From contig JABHEG010000154.1 of assembly GCA_018676675.1 (NCBI GenBank), forward strand, positions 1 to 40,441: a DNA stretch of 40,441 nucleotides, given 5' to 3'. The translations under genes were made by a program, and so were the position numbers. The notes beneath the pieces were generated by a model. The model was not told where the DNA came from. It was given only the letters and a program-made list of their open reading frames with translations, and did no database searches. Source of the stretch: Lentisphaerota bacterium. Lineage in GTDB: Bacteria; Verrucomicrobiota; Lentisphaeria; Oligosphaerales; JABHEG01. Shown here in pieces: positions 15,168 to 25,174 of the stretch (its first letter is position 1; each line of letters opens with the position of its first letter).

Positions 15168-18100
15168 CTATTCCGGGCAGACCACGAGGTAGTCCAGCGC
15201 CAGACCCTCACCGCGGTTCGCCATTCGCAGTACATGATCTCCGGCTGCCAGCTCGACAGGCGTTCCGAGTTGTGTGAGGCGCCAGTCGTTCCGGGCCGTG
15301 CAGAAACCGCCCGTGCGCGCGAAGCGCAGGGACTCGAAAGGCGGAGCCGGGGTATCCCCATCGATTGTGAGTGTCCGAATGGCCTCCTTGGAATCTGTCG
15401 CGTACCGGGCGTAGAGCCTGTAGCGCATCGTCTCAGGGACATAGAAGCGCCACTCGAGCCAATGGTCGGCTGATGCGTGCCAGCGAGTGATCATGCTGCC
15501 GGAATTGGCCGTGCGACTGGTGATGAGGGCCTCGCCTTTCCCCTGCTGCGCAAACGCTTCGGCCTGGATGACAACCAGGCCGCTCCGTCCTGAAAACTCG
15601 ACTGGAGGGGGACGCACGGTCACCGAGGCGGACCCCAGGTTGCCACGGGCATCTTCCGCCTCGACTCGGATCACCGTCTCTTCGGTGAACGACAGAGGTT
15701 CCCGGAGGTGTGCGTCCTCGATGGATCTGCCTCCGGGGAGCAGCCAGCGGATGGTTGTTACGTCGTTCTCTGCATCTCTCGCCGCGGCCCGTAGATCAAT
15801 GTGCGTGGCTCCCGGCGGTAGGGTCGTCACGCCTTCCACAGAGATGGCCGGTGCGGATGCGTTGAACCAACACCCCACGGAGGACGCAGCCCAGCGGGAG
15901 AGTCCCTTCGTCTCCAATTGCACCGTACCTGGGCCGGTCAGTTCGAGCTGAACCATCGTGCCGCGAGTGGCGGCGCATTTGACAGAAGCTGCCTCAGAGC
16001 TCGCGGTCACCTGCTGCAGGATCGTGCCATCGCCATCTTTAAGTACGCCCTTCACGGTGCCCTCGATCGGCTTCAGGAGGAGGGCAACATCCCCGGCAAG
16101 TGTTTGCCATACCAGGTTGCGTGGGGTCGCGCCGGCGCTCACTCTGATGCCGCGGTCGGTTGCGACGGCGAGGCGGTTCAGGGAACTCTCTACGAGCCAT
16201 GGTCCCGGGGCGTCTCCCGTCAGAGACATTTCGTAGATGCCCTTCTTTGCTGTGGATACGACGACGCGCCCGGCTGCGTCAGATGTTGCGGGCTGCTCCA
16301 GCCCGGGCCCTGTAAGCGTGGCGCTCCCGGTGGGCGGAACGGTGCCGTCACGATAGCGCACGGTAAGCTCGAACGGCCGTCCTTCCTCACTTCTGACGCT
16401 GAAGCGAGTGGTTGTGTCGCCCACGAAGGCCACGTCGTCCTTTGCGAGATCCTCCAGGCGTAGCGCCAGAAACGGGGTCCAACGCAAGTGGGCCAAGCTG
16501 CCCAATGCGTCGAACCCACGCCGCAGGCTGCGGCGCCCAATGTCGAGCAGTCGGAGGTCGCCGCTGAACTCATAGGCGACTAACATCAATCGTCCCATGG
16601 TGTCTGCCCGGGCCGCGTTGATTGAGCTGCTCGGACACGACGTATAGCGGAAGCACTCCTTTTCCTCGACCCAGATCTGTTCGACCATGTACCTGGCCGA
16701 ATCGACCAGGGCCGGAGGGATGCGGTCGTCCCCGGTCACGAGCCAGTACTCGTGCAGGCCGGCTCCGAGGATCCCCTGCATGAAGCTGCACGCACCACGG
16801 CAGCGTGGCTCGCAGTGGCAATGCCCCGGGACCATTTGGCGCTCCCATCCGGATCCCGGGGTTCGTCGTTCAAGGGCCCGTTCGACCACGATCTTGGCGG
16901 CGTTGAGGTAGTAGAAGTCGGCAGTGGCGCGGTAGACAGCCATCGTGAAAAGGAGGTGCCATCCCGGGTATCGCCCATTCGTGAAGTCGTAGTGGTTCAG
17001 CCATGTCCCCCCGTAGTGGTCTGCCAGCCCAACGGCTGTTTCCAGGGCGGTGGGGTCGCCGGTCAGACTGTAGGTTTCGCAGAGCCCTTCGGCCCAGCTG
17101 TGCGTGGGGGTCATTCCAGCCCCCGGACTTCCCCATTCGCCCTTGTATCGCTTCCCGATATAGCCCCCCGTGTGCCCCATGGAGTGCGTCCACTTTCCCC
17201 CGACACGGTCCGGGGAGCGACTGGCGTGGCAGTGATCGACATCGATATCATGGCGCGCTGCATCGATCATCAGCTGGTACCAACGGGCGTCCGCGCTACG
17301 CATGAACATCTGTGCCATCGAGTGCTGATGGTCGTATTCCTCGTTACTCCAGTTGACTCGACGCTCACCCCAGTAGTCGCCGAAGTTGAGTGCCCCGTAC
17401 ATCTTCCCGCTTTCGCGACCGTTGAGATAGCGTGTGTAAACGCGTTCGCAGACACCATCGTAACGCGTTGACTGCCCGGGATCACGCGGCAGGAACCGTC
17501 CGAACGCTGCCGTCGTGTCATAGTGCTTCGGGGAGGCGGCCAGGACAGGGGGGGCATTGATCAATCGCGTCGCCTCCGCAGCATCGATGTCTCTGCCCAG
17601 AATCCACAGATCATGCTGTTTGGAGACGCCCTGGCGAAGCTTGTACGTCCCTCCCTGCACGTAGTAATGCAGCTTGATCAGATCCAACTCGGAGCACTCG
17701 TCGTACGTGCCTTCCGGGAAGCTGGGAGCCAGATCAACGTAGAGCGCCTGCTGCTTGTTCCCGATTGCTTTGGGGTACAGCTCCCAGAAGCGTCGGCAGA
17801 TGAGGCTCGCAGCGGCGTCCTTTCCCTCGATTCGGATCCATCCGGGCGCCCGTTCACCGTTTGGGCCGCCTGTGGTGGAAAACCGTCCGTCCGAAAGCTG
17901 CTCGAGCCGGCGTTCCTGCCCCAGCCGGCTCGCCGCCGTTGTTTCGGGGCCGATGGCGACTTGGGCAGCGGTCGAGAGATCGACCGGTAGAGCAAAGCGT
18001 ATTGACTCCAGGGAGGCGAACTCGCTATCAAGATGGTCGTTGATCCAGCGATACGAGACACGTACACCGGGAAACGCGGCGTGGAGTGCGAAACGGATCT

Positions 18101-20039
18101 CGTAGGCGAACAGCGACTGACCGTCCGCAGACCGGTGATGTCCGGCAGCCAGGATGACGGCCTTCACCGGGCCGTTCTCCTCGATGACGAGTCGTTCAGG
18201 CGCACCAAGGGTCGAGTAGGTCCGTTGTTCGGCGTCGGTGAGGACGATCGAGGCCGGTCTGTCAGGAGCCGTGAGCCGACGTCCGTCCAGGCAAAGCTCA
18301 GTGAACAATCCTGAGCGTTCTCGGGAGAAGGATACGGTGGTCGAGCCGTTGGCCAACGTGACGCCATCGGCCGTCTCCGTCGCCAGTAGGTTTCCCGCGT
18401 GGGCAGCCCGCCTTACACTGGACCCGTATTCGAGTGTCAGCTTCGGACCAGCCGTTGGTGCCACGCAATCCACGAGCAGAGACTTTATGCTGCCGTCAGG
18501 CCAATAGGTCAGGGCTTTCGTTTGCCCTGGGACCTGGTTCCCGTCTCCGGCCAACAAGCGGGTCCGGGCGACGTCCTTCAGTTCACCTTTTGCGAACGGG
18601 ACGCCATTCGTGATCGGCCAGCCGGCAGGGACGGCGTCGCCCAGGATACTGAGTTCGATCCGTCGGGTCGCGGTTCTGTCCGGGGGTGTTGACGGGCCGG
18701 CCACAAAACGTCGCTGCGCGCCGAGTACGCACTCGGGGTTGGTGAACCGTGCGGTCAGCTCACAGGTGTATGCGCCGCCTCGCGGCAATTCGCCCAGATG
18801 CACGCGATGGTTCTGGAGCGGCTCGGAACCGGCGTACGTCTTGCCGGCGCATGCCAAAGCGCACACTGCAGGTTGGGTAGTCCACCACGTGGCTCGCATG
18901 CGTCCCCGCTGAGGATCCCATTGCACGGACAAGTCCCGGATCTCGGTCTGTGGCGCGCGTTCACCGGGACGCTCCTTGAGCAAGACGATGTCCTCTACGA
19001 TGAATGCCCCTCCTCCGGGGGCGCGCTTTACCTCGATGCGGTCTCCTTCGGCCAATGCCAGTGGCTCCGGGTGGAAGAAGAGACGCTGACGACGATTGTC
19101 AGCCCCCGCCGAGATGAGGCCGATGGGCTTTCCTTCCACGCGGACGCGGTAGTTCTCTCGCCCCGGGCCGTCGTATACCACCAGCCCCACGACCCATGGG
19201 CCGGCGTCCGGAACGGTCGCGGTGATGCGGCCGATGCCGGCGCTCGTGCGAAGGGACGGCCAGCGGTATTCGCTGTGGTTGTAGGCGAAGCCGGTGTACT
19301 CGCAGTCGCGGAAGCTATTGAGGTAGATATTCCGCCTGTCAGCGCGGAGTTCCCAGAGCTGCTCAGGATCCTCAGTGACCCGGAAGTTCTCGCTTTCGGT
19401 CACATCTGAAAGACTGGCGGGTCGGGGTCGGTCCGAATCAGCGGGACCGCGGATTGTGTGCCACCCGGTGGCGTCCAAGGAGGCATGTGGCTTGGTGCTT
19501 TCGGAAAGGATGGTAACGCGGACGGTCGTCTTGCCGTCCTGTTGGTGCAGAGGCGTGTCCGTGCAAAGGAAGAGCGACCCGCCATGAACGGCGACGGCTG
19601 CTGGCGGGAATCGCTTCGCATCCGTTCCTGCCCCGTAGCGCATGATGCCCGGTGCGCCCTGTCGATGCGTGTAGACCACCTCGCAGCCCATTCCCGGTCG
19701 GCCCGTGCCTTGGTTGTTGTCAATGTCCACGTACAGGAGCAGGCTGGCATTGTCCAGAGCATAGGGTTCCGCGAAGTCGATGGCCCAGAGCCAGCGTTGC
19801 CGGCACACGTTGGCCAAACGCAGGCGGACAATGTCGTAGCGTCCGGGAGTCCCTTTCTTGGCGGCGTGCTCAAACACCGACTCCAAGGACTCAGCCCGTT
19901 CAGGGTTGGTGAGCAGGAGTTCTTCCACGTGGTCGGGGAGTCCGTCCTCGTCTCTGTCCTGGCCGGTGGCAACCATCCCACAGACGCTGAGAAACAGGCA
20001 TGACAGAAACCGGGACCGAGCTCTGTTCGAGACGTTCAT
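15168..20039 (-). CDS. Very large secreted RGLX/YetA-type multidomain protein
   Basis: The 1623-residue protein starts at ATG 20039 with GGAG seven nucleotides upstream and has a Sec signal (1-26). A short Ca-binding-like motif (DRDEDGLPDHVEE, 28-40) follows, then a beta-rich N-terminal region (about 70-200), a galactose-binding-like module (about 235-355) and a fibronectin-like strand set (about 365-450). The RGLX/YetA core begins near 458 and shows TYWPDGSIKSLLVD (511-524), the counterpart of the signature in the protein at 9407-12487. A helical barrel rich in His, Trp and Tyr (for example HQHSMAQMFM, DVDHCHASRSPDR, PTHSWAEGL) continues to about 1180. The C-terminal third has beta domains and a CBM35-like end (WLEWRFYVPETMRYRLYARY, HVLRMANRGEGLALDYL). 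It probably attacks rhamnogalacturonan-like polymers outside the cytoplasm. A malectin-tail relic abuts its stop codon. Confidence 0.75.
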   Translation of the reverse strand: MNVSNRARSRFLSCLFLSVCGMVATGQDRDEDGLPDHVEELLLTNPERAESLESVFEHAAKKGTPGRYDIVRLRLANVCRQRWLWAIDFAEPYALDNASLLLYVDIDNNQGTGRPGMGCEVVYTHRQGAPGIMRYGAGTDAKRFPPAAVAVHGGSLFLCTDTPLHQQDGKTTVRVTILSESTKPHASLDATGWHTIRGPADSDRPRPASLSDVTESENFRVTEDPEQLWELRADRRNIYLNSFRDCEYTGFAYNHSEYRWPSLRTSAGIGRITATVPDAGPWVVGLVVYDGPGRENYRVRVEGKPIGLISAGADNRRQRLFFHPEPLALAEGDRIEVKRAPGGGAFIVEDIVLLKERPGERAPQTEIRDLSVQWDPQRGRMRATWWTTQPAVCALACAGKTYAGSEPLQNHRVHLGELPRGGAYTCELTARFTNPECVLGAQRRFVAGPSTPPDRTATRRIELSILGDAVPAGWPITNGVPFAKGELKDVARTRLLAGDGNQVPGQTKALTYWPDGSIKSLLVDCVAPTAGPKLTLEYGSSVRRAAHAGNLLATETADGVTLANGSTTVSFSRERSGLFTELCLDGRRLTAPDRPASIVLTDAEQRTYSTLGAPERLVIEENGPVKAVILAAGHHRSADGQSLFAYEIRFALHAAFPGVRVSYRWINDHLDSEFASLESIRFALPVDLSTAAQVAIGPETTAASRLGQERRLEQLSDGRFSTTGGPNGERAPGWIRIEGKDAAASLICRRFWELYPKAIGNKQQALYVDLAPSFPEGTYDECSELDLIKLHYYVQGGTYKLRQGVSKQHDLWILGRDIDAAEATRLINAPPVLAASPKHYDTTAAFGRFLPRDPGQSTRYDGVCERVYTRYLNGRESGKMYGALNFGDYWGERRVNWSNEEYDHQHSMAQMFMRSADARWYQLMIDAARHDIDVDHCHASRSPDRVGGKWTHSMGHTGGYIGKRYKGEWGSPGAGMTPTHSWAEGLCETYSLTGDPTALETAVGLADHYGGTWLNHYDFTNGRYPGWHLLFTMAVYRATADFYYLNAAKIVVERALERRTPGSGWERQMVPGHCHCEPRCRGACSFMQGILGAGLHEYWLVTGDDRIPPALVDSARYMVEQIWVEEKECFRYTSCPSSSINAARADTMGRLMLVAYEFSGDLRLLDIGRRSLRRGFDALGSLAHLRWTPFLALRLEDLAKDDVAFVGDTTTRFSVRSEEGRPFELTVRYRDGTVPPTGSATLTGPGLEQPATSDAAGRVVVSTAKKGIYEMSLTGDAPGPWLVESSLNRLAVATDRGIRVSAGATPRNLVWQTLAGDVALLLKPIEGTVKGVLKDGDGTILQQVTASSEAASVKCAATRGTMVQLELTGPGTVQLETKGLSRWAASSVGCWFNASAPAISVEGVTTLPPGATHIDLRAAARDAENDVTTIRWLLPGGRSIEDAHLREPLSFTEETVIRVEAEDARGNLGSASVTVRPPPVEFSGRSGLVVIQAEAFAQQGKGEALITSRTANSGSMITRWHASADHWLEWRFYVPETMRYRLYARYATDSKEAIRTLTIDGDTPAPPFESLRFARTGGFCTARNDWRLTQLGTPVELAAGDHVLRMANRGEGLALDYLVVCPE

Positions 20040-20164
20040 CGTGTATCTCCGAAACCGGGGGAGAAAGATCGTCGGTCAGCCAACAACCAGTGAATTCCAT
20101 CGTACCGGAAGATGGGTGTTCCCGCACGGCCTTGCAAGGTCCTTCACATGAACTTGAGGAACAG

Positions 20165-20392
20165 ATGAACGAGCGAGAGAGGGCAGATGTCGACACACTG
20201 AAGATGCAGGATCCTGAGGGGATCGGCGGCTGGAATCCACTCAAACACGCGTCCGCCGAACTGGGACAGAAGATTGTCGAGTTCTGCGCCAACAGACTCG
20301 GGAAGAAGGCGATCGCCATTCTGGAAGGGGAGATTTCCCCTTCTGAGAAGGGCGACAGCACGTTCATGGATAACCCGGGCCCGACAGACTAA
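20165..20392 (+). CDS. Small hypothetical protein
   Basis: A 75-residue frame begins at ATG 20165 with GAGG five nucleotides upstream and ends at TAA 20390. It reads as a charged N-terminus, a central helix with hydrophobic spacing (ASAELGQKIVEFCANRLGKK) and a polar tail. No family is recognised and no signal or membrane segment is present. It starts 126 bp upstream of the divergent 1623-aa gene, and a strong hairpin lies 20 bp past its stop, which supports a real transcript. A shadow frame is the alternative. Confidence 0.45.
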   Translation: MNERERADVDTLKMQDPEGIGGWNPLKHASAELGQKIVEFCANRLGKKAIAILEGEISPSEKGDSTFMDNPGPTD

Positions 20393-20411
20393 CGGCTTCG
20401 TGCCGTGGGCG

Positions 20412-20452
20412 CCTTGTGGGTGGGACCAGTCTCGCTCACCACCCACGCAAGG
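20412..20452. terminator. Strong hairpin between convergent genes
   Basis: TGGGTGG (20417-20423) pairs with CCACCCA (20439-20445). After a 2-nt bulge, CCTTG (20412-20416) pairs with CAAGG (20448-20452), giving a 12-bp stem around a 15-nt loop. It lies between the stop codon of the small plus-strand gene and that of the large minus-strand gene. No T-run follows on either side, so termination would be assisted or the element protects 3' ends. Confidence 0.5.
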
Positions 20453-20560
20453 TGGATGGGGTCGCAGGCCACGTGTAGAGGCCCATCTTAGCGCCACTCC
20501 GGGCTAACATCCTCGTTGTTCAGATGACACCTGGCCGCAGCGGAGAGGCAGTCCTCGCCC

Positions 20561-23500
20561 TTACTCCCCCTCCAACAACGCCTCCACGCCGCACAGTAGC
20601 GGACCCCGTCGATGACGGCGTGTTTCCCTATCGGGTACAGGAGTCATCTCAACAAAGAGCGACTCAGCGATTGGGATGCCGGGGAATGTCTTGATGACAG
20701 GGACAGGCCCGGTGTTGGCACTATGGGGGATGCAGAAGTTCTGCAAAACGGTCGTGCCTTGAATCGAGATGTTTACTTTCCCTTCGCCGAGCTCTGTCCT
20801 CTCCGGCGCCACGAAGTGCAGGCGCACGGTTGCCGAACGGGTGACTAGCGGCTTGGCGTGGTCGACCAACGGCATGAAGACACTTGTCCGGGTCATGACC
20901 ATGCGGTATTCAGCGAGGAGGTATAGCTTCCGGCGCGGGCTGGTCGAGGCAACGTAGGAGCAAGCGTTCAGTCCCAGCGTTTTCGGATCGAGTCCCCCTT
21001 GCTCCAGTGCGGCCAGTGGGATCGCGAGCTCAGCTGACCAGTAGGCCGCCTCTTTGTGCACGGCCCGTTGCCACGAGCAGTCCCACTCGAAATTGCGCAC
21101 CTTGTCCGTGAGCCTTCCCTGTCCTTCTGAGGCTGTCCCTGAAGCAGAAATCCCGAACAAGAGGAACCCCTTGTTCGTGCCTGTCGCGTCACCAAGAGCA
21201 ATCTCGACCGCGTCATCTCGCTCAATATTCTCATCGTCGTCGCGCTTGGCTGCCACGAAGGGCAGGGGCTTCCCGTCGCGCATGATCGCGTCGCGTCGGT
21301 ACGCGAGATAGATGTTCTCGTCGTCGCGGCAGACAAGCAGCGTGGTCTTTGGCTCGGCCAGGTGTCCGAAGTTGGTGAACACGGCCGGACCTGCTTCCTT
21401 CCAGCAAACGTCGTCCAGTTTCCCGTCAATCGTCGGTGCCGCCTTGACCGGTGCAGCGACGAGTTCGCGACCATACACATAGTCAACCATCAGTCTGGTC
21501 TGTCCGCTGACTCCCGACGTGTACACCCAAGGCCGCTCCTTGTCGGTCACGCGACTGGCGTGAGCCGCGGTGTAGGACCAGGCATCTTCCGCTGCGGCCA
21601 CGGTGGCGGGGACAGGACAAACGCGGTACATGACGGGACGTGGGAAGCCCAGCCAGGCGTCCCCCTTCGTGTCTCGTCGGTCGCCCGGGGCGCCCAGATT
21701 CAGCCGGATGTGGGCCAGTGGATCGGGCGTTCTCCACCCTTTGAAGCTATACCACACATCGGCTGCGTTCCTTGCCGGCGCCAAGGCCAGCGATGTCTGG
21801 AAGTTGTAGGAACACGTGCACCCCGAACTGGCTTCGGGCATGATGACAAGGCCGCCCGCGGCGATCATGCTCGACGAGCAGTTCGGTCGCACGGCCCCAA
21901 AGTTCGTCGTCCCCTCTTCAATGAAGTCGAAGAAGCCGGCCGTGGCGGACCGGAAAAGCAGCATGCTCTCGCAGCCGGCAATGGTGCCGCAACCGTATGA
22001 CCGCGGGAAGGTCCATGGGTGGGATACCCCGGTCACGGGGTCGGTACTGCGCCGCAATTCGCCGGTGCGCAGATCATAGGCAAACGGCTGGGAGATGATC
22101 CAGTTCCCGTGGATGATGGGGGTTACTTTGAGCGCGTGTGGCGACTGCCAGAGCTTCTTGCCGGTGGCAGCGTCAAAGGCCGCATCCGCTCCGGCCACGA
22201 CCACACCCTTGGCATAGTGCAGTGTGCTTTTGGAGGGCTTCACCTCAAAGGCCGTCGACCACAGCTCGGTGCCCGTGTTGGTGTCGATCGCCTTGAGTGT
22301 CTGCTTGCGAATAGTCGGGGGCTTCTCTCCACGTCGGGCAGGCTTACCCGCCGAGGCGACCGCGCCAGAGATAAGGAACAGGCGTTCGTCGCCCTGGGCA
22401 ATCGCCAGACTGTTGACGCGGAAGCCTGGGGCGTAGGTCCAGACGGGCGTACCGTCATCCTTGTTCAGGGCAAAGATCGGAGTTGTCTTCTGCTTGGGCG
22501 ACCAGTTGGCTCTCGATCGCTCGGTCACGCTTCCCAGGAGCAGGTTGCCCACCACATTGAGATAGCCCCAGTGCGGCTCGGGCTTGATCGGCCATCCATG
22601 GGGACCGGTCTTCGTTTTTCGTTTGGGGCCGTCCGGCAGGCCCGGAAGTCTGAACCGGCGGAGAATTTTGCCGGTGACTTGGTCGATGCGGACACATTCG
22701 TCCCAGGCCACGACGTAGAGGCTATCGTTGTCGGCCACCAGATTTCCACCGAGGGATTTGGCGCCCATGCGTGCGGCGTCTTCGAGGGGACATTCCCACA
22801 GCTCGCGCCCGGTGTAGGCATCGAATGCGATCACCACGTTGAGACCGGTCACGAAAACGCGGCCGTTGACCGACACCGGTGAGGTAACGCCGGAGTGTCG
22901 GTCGGGCATGCGGTCGGGCCCGGGTCCACCGAACCACAGCGGCTCCAAAGGGAGGCGTGGCAGCGTGTCCGAGCCGATGCCCGTATTACCGGCATCAGCT
23001 TTGTGGTGAGTCCACTGCCCTGAGCCCGGCAGCGACCCGCGTATGATTCTCCTGGATCTGCCGACCCGGACGATTTCCGAATCCACAACTCGCGCGTCCT
23101 CGATCAGCCGGTCGACATCGACGCGGTCGATGTCAGTGAAGACCATCGCGCCGCCGTGCGGTCGCAGCAGACGGTACAGCTCCGCCCCTGACAGTTTGCT
23201 GGCAGCATCTCCTCCGACAATAATCAGGCTCGCGAAGTAGGAAGCGAACGGAAGTCGACCAAGGTCGGCGACGTGGTGAACGGTCACGCGTGAGCCGTAG
23301 AGTCTCCCGCCCAGCAACCGTGTGCGTTCGCCGTTGACGGCTTCCTGATCGTTGAGAGCCGAGACGACCTGCAGCTCGGACGCACCGGCAAGGGCTTCGG
23401 CCAAGCGGGCATCAACCTGTCCCAGGACCAAAGCGTGTCCTGCAGTCGCTCCGGACTGTTCCAGAAGTGATCCTGCCAACTCTCTATGCCCGGCAGTCGC

Positions 23501-24868
23501 CCCCCCGGAAGCGGCCGGATCGCGCACTACCAACTCACCAGCGCCGCCAGCGCCGAAACAGTGAACTGTTCCCGTGGTGGTGCTCACAACCAAGCGACCG
23601 TCCGACACGGCGATGCCTCGTACCTGGCCGGGCAGCTCCGCAGCCCAAAGCTGACTCCCATCAACCGCATTGAGGGCGGTCAGTGTTCCCTGCCCCCCCA
23701 ACAGCACGGCATTGGCCGTGGCCGCCAGGGCATACGTACGCGAGACCTTCGCTTGCCACAGGGGCTTGCGCGCGGCGGGAGTCGAGGAGAACGTGTAGGC
23801 ATCGATGAGTCCGTCGCCAGTGGCGTACAGCCTGTTCCCAACCGCCGCCACGCGATGCTTCTTGCCCACAAGCCCCCTGAACGTGCCAAGGTCGACCCGC
23901 CAGCTGCCCATGCCGTCGTTCCTGGCAGGTTGCCCTTCGGTGGCATGTGCCCTCGGACGGTTGGCGCCTTTGCGATTGTGCGTGGCGTTGAAGTAGGTAT
24001 CACCCACGATGCACGCCCAGGTGCCGCCGTTGTACTTATTCCCGCTGGGGTAGTAGTACTTCAGGCGGCCCGTTTGGAGGTCAAAGGCTGCCGGCACACT
24101 TCGCCCGGTAGGCACCAGGAGCGCTTCCGGGGAGCCGAGCATGTATCCCTGAGGCGACACGCCCGTAAAGGCTGACGCCGTGCCGTGAGGCTGATCGATG
24201 AACATCGTTCCGCTCGAGTTGTTGGTCCACTTGCGTTCGCCGGTCTCAGCATCCAGGGCATACAGGTAGACTCCCTGCGAGGGCCACATACCGGCGCTCA
24301 CATACACGATGCCGTCCATCACCACCGGGCCGCTGCGCAGCGGCCAGCGCGAGATCATACGGCCGTTGCCCAACAGCATGCCATCGTTGGGGGCACCGTG
24401 GTGTTTCCACATGACCCTTCCGGATTCAGCGTCGAGGCAGTAGGCCCAGCCGTCATCGGACACCACATGAAGGTTGCCCCGGTAGAAGAAGGGCGAGAAG
24501 CGAATCGGGCCGGCGGCGGTGAAACGCCAGCGAAGTCGGCCGGTCCTGGCCTCGATCGCCCGCACGGTGTCGTCTGCACTTGAGCCGAAGAAGACAAGCC
24601 CCGCTGCCATCACAGGCTGAGGCGCGAAGTCGAAATCCAGTCGGTGCATCTCCTTCCTGGGATCCGGCCAGGCGGGGCGAGGGGGCTGGCTCGACGCGTA
24701 GTGCCACAGGCTTCCCAGCGGGAAGGCCAGTTCTTCGGTGGTGCCTCCCGAACGCGCCGCGTCCCCCCGGTAAGTCGGCCAGTCGGCGGCTGGGGCCACG
24801 AGGACGGGAAAGAGCATAGAGGCGAGCATGGAGGCAAGCAGTGCGGTGAGTCGGGACGTTGTCAACAC
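20561..24868 (-). CDS. Secreted PQQ-type double beta-propeller with methyltransferase-like insert, CBM9 and malectin-like tail
   Basis: The start is GTG 24868, with CAGGAG six nucleotides upstream and a Sec signal immediately after; the frame is open 246 nt further upstream but that part is not protein-like. The 1435-residue product has these parts. A first PQQ/BamB-type propeller (about 29-445) opens with DWPTYRGDAARSG. A degenerate Rossmann methyltransferase-like insert (about 450-600) includes GHALVLGQVDARLAEAL and LYGSRVTVHHVADLGRLPF. A second propeller (about 605-1050) follows. Next is a CBM9-like module (about 1139-1335), with PTIDGKLDDVCWKEA and RDDAVEIAL. The last part is the C-terminal half of a malectin-like domain (about 1338-1435). 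PQQ proteins with an embedded methyltransferase-like domain are known from Planctomycetes and relatives, with no settled function. The lost SAM loop (VLGQVDAR where VLGxGxGR is expected) argues against methylation. A role in glycan binding or redox at the cell surface is inferred from CBM9 and malectin. Confidence 0.82.
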   Translation of the reverse strand: MLTTSRLTALLASMLASMLFPVLVAPAADWPTYRGDAARSGGTTEELAFPLGSLWHYASSQPPRPAWPDPRKEMHRLDFDFAPQPVMAAGLVFFGSSADDTVRAIEARTGRLRWRFTAAGPIRFSPFFYRGNLHVVSDDGWAYCLDAESGRVMWKHHGAPNDGMLLGNGRMISRWPLRSGPVVMDGIVYVSAGMWPSQGVYLYALDAETGERKWTNNSSGTMFIDQPHGTASAFTGVSPQGYMLGSPEALLVPTGRSVPAAFDLQTGRLKYYYPSGNKYNGGTWACIVGDTYFNATHNRKGANRPRAHATEGQPARNDGMGSWRVDLGTFRGLVGKKHRVAAVGNRLYATGDGLIDAYTFSSTPAARKPLWQAKVSRTYALAATANAVLLGGQGTLTALNAVDGSQLWAAELPGQVRGIAVSDGRLVVSTTTGTVHCFGAGGAGELVVRDPAASGGATAGHRELAGSLLEQSGATAGHALVLGQVDARLAEALAGASELQVVSALNDQEAVNGERTRLLGGRLYGSRVTVHHVADLGRLPFASYFASLIIVGGDAASKLSGAELYRLLRPHGGAMVFTDIDRVDVDRLIEDARVVDSEIVRVGRSRRIIRGSLPGSGQWTHHKADAGNTGIGSDTLPRLPLEPLWFGGPGPDRMPDRHSGVTSPVSVNGRVFVTGLNVVIAFDAYTGRELWECPLEDAARMGAKSLGGNLVADNDSLYVVAWDECVRIDQVTGKILRRFRLPGLPDGPKRKTKTGPHGWPIKPEPHWGYLNVVGNLLLGSVTERSRANWSPKQKTTPIFALNKDDGTPVWTYAPGFRVNSLAIAQGDERLFLISGAVASAGKPARRGEKPPTIRKQTLKAIDTNTGTELWSTAFEVKPSKSTLHYAKGVVVAGADAAFDAATGKKLWQSPHALKVTPIIHGNWIISQPFAYDLRTGELRRSTDPVTGVSHPWTFPRSYGCGTIAGCESMLLFRSATAGFFDFIEEGTTNFGAVRPNCSSSMIAAGGLVIMPEASSGCTCSYNFQTSLALAPARNAADVWYSFKGWRTPDPLAHIRLNLGAPGDRRDTKGDAWLGFPRPVMYRVCPVPATVAAAEDAWSYTAAHASRVTDKERPWVYTSGVSGQTRLMVDYVYGRELVAAPVKAAPTIDGKLDDVCWKEAGPAVFTNFGHLAEPKTTLLVCRDDENIYLAYRRDAIMRDGKPLPFVAAKRDDDENIERDDAVEIALGDATGTNKGFLLFGISASGTASEGQGRLTDKVRNFEWDCSWQRAVHKEAAYWSAELAIPLAALEQGGLDPKTLGLNACSYVASTSPRRKLYLLAEYRMVMTRTSVFMPLVDHAKPLVTRSATVRLHFVAPERTELGEGKVNISIQGTTVLQNFCIPHSANTGPVPVIKTFPGIPIAESLFVEMTPVPDRETRRHRRGPLLCGVEALLEGE

Positions 24869-25174
24869 TAGAGACTCCTGATTGAGATGGCATCGTTCTC
24901 TGCGCAATATAGGTGCCCTTTCTGATGTGAGTGTGGTGCCTGGCCGGGGATGGGACGGGCGATATTCGGCTTTGCGCGGGAGGTGTCCGCCTGACACATC
25001 GAGCCCCCAGCAGTTCCCGGTTTGCTCACAGCGTACTAGATTGGTGCCTGAACGGAGCCCGGTCTTGGCAAGATCCAGCGGTCGCCCTCGGCCGCCGAGT
25101 TCCCGTGCAGGCACTAGATTAGACGCAGCCGGAGTGCGGTGACCGTCTGTCGGAAACAGCTTAGGAAGAGCGGC
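24869..25174. other. Divergent intergenic region of two large secreted-protein genes
   Basis: The 306-bp region should hold promoters for both directions. On the minus strand a TATATT box near 24910 resembles a -10 element, but no good -35 is placed before it. ACTAGATT occurs twice as a direct repeat (25035-25042 and 25113-25120), and GTGTC/GACAC (24983-24997) forms a short palindrome. Either could be a regulator site; neither is strong alone. Confidence 0.4.

Noticed and set aside
15014..15442. A 142-codon minus-strand gene covering the malectin-like tail
   Set aside because: Upstream of 15168 the frame overlaps the well-supported RGLX-type gene out of phase and is not protein-like. Only the part past its stop is homologous, so I called it a relic.
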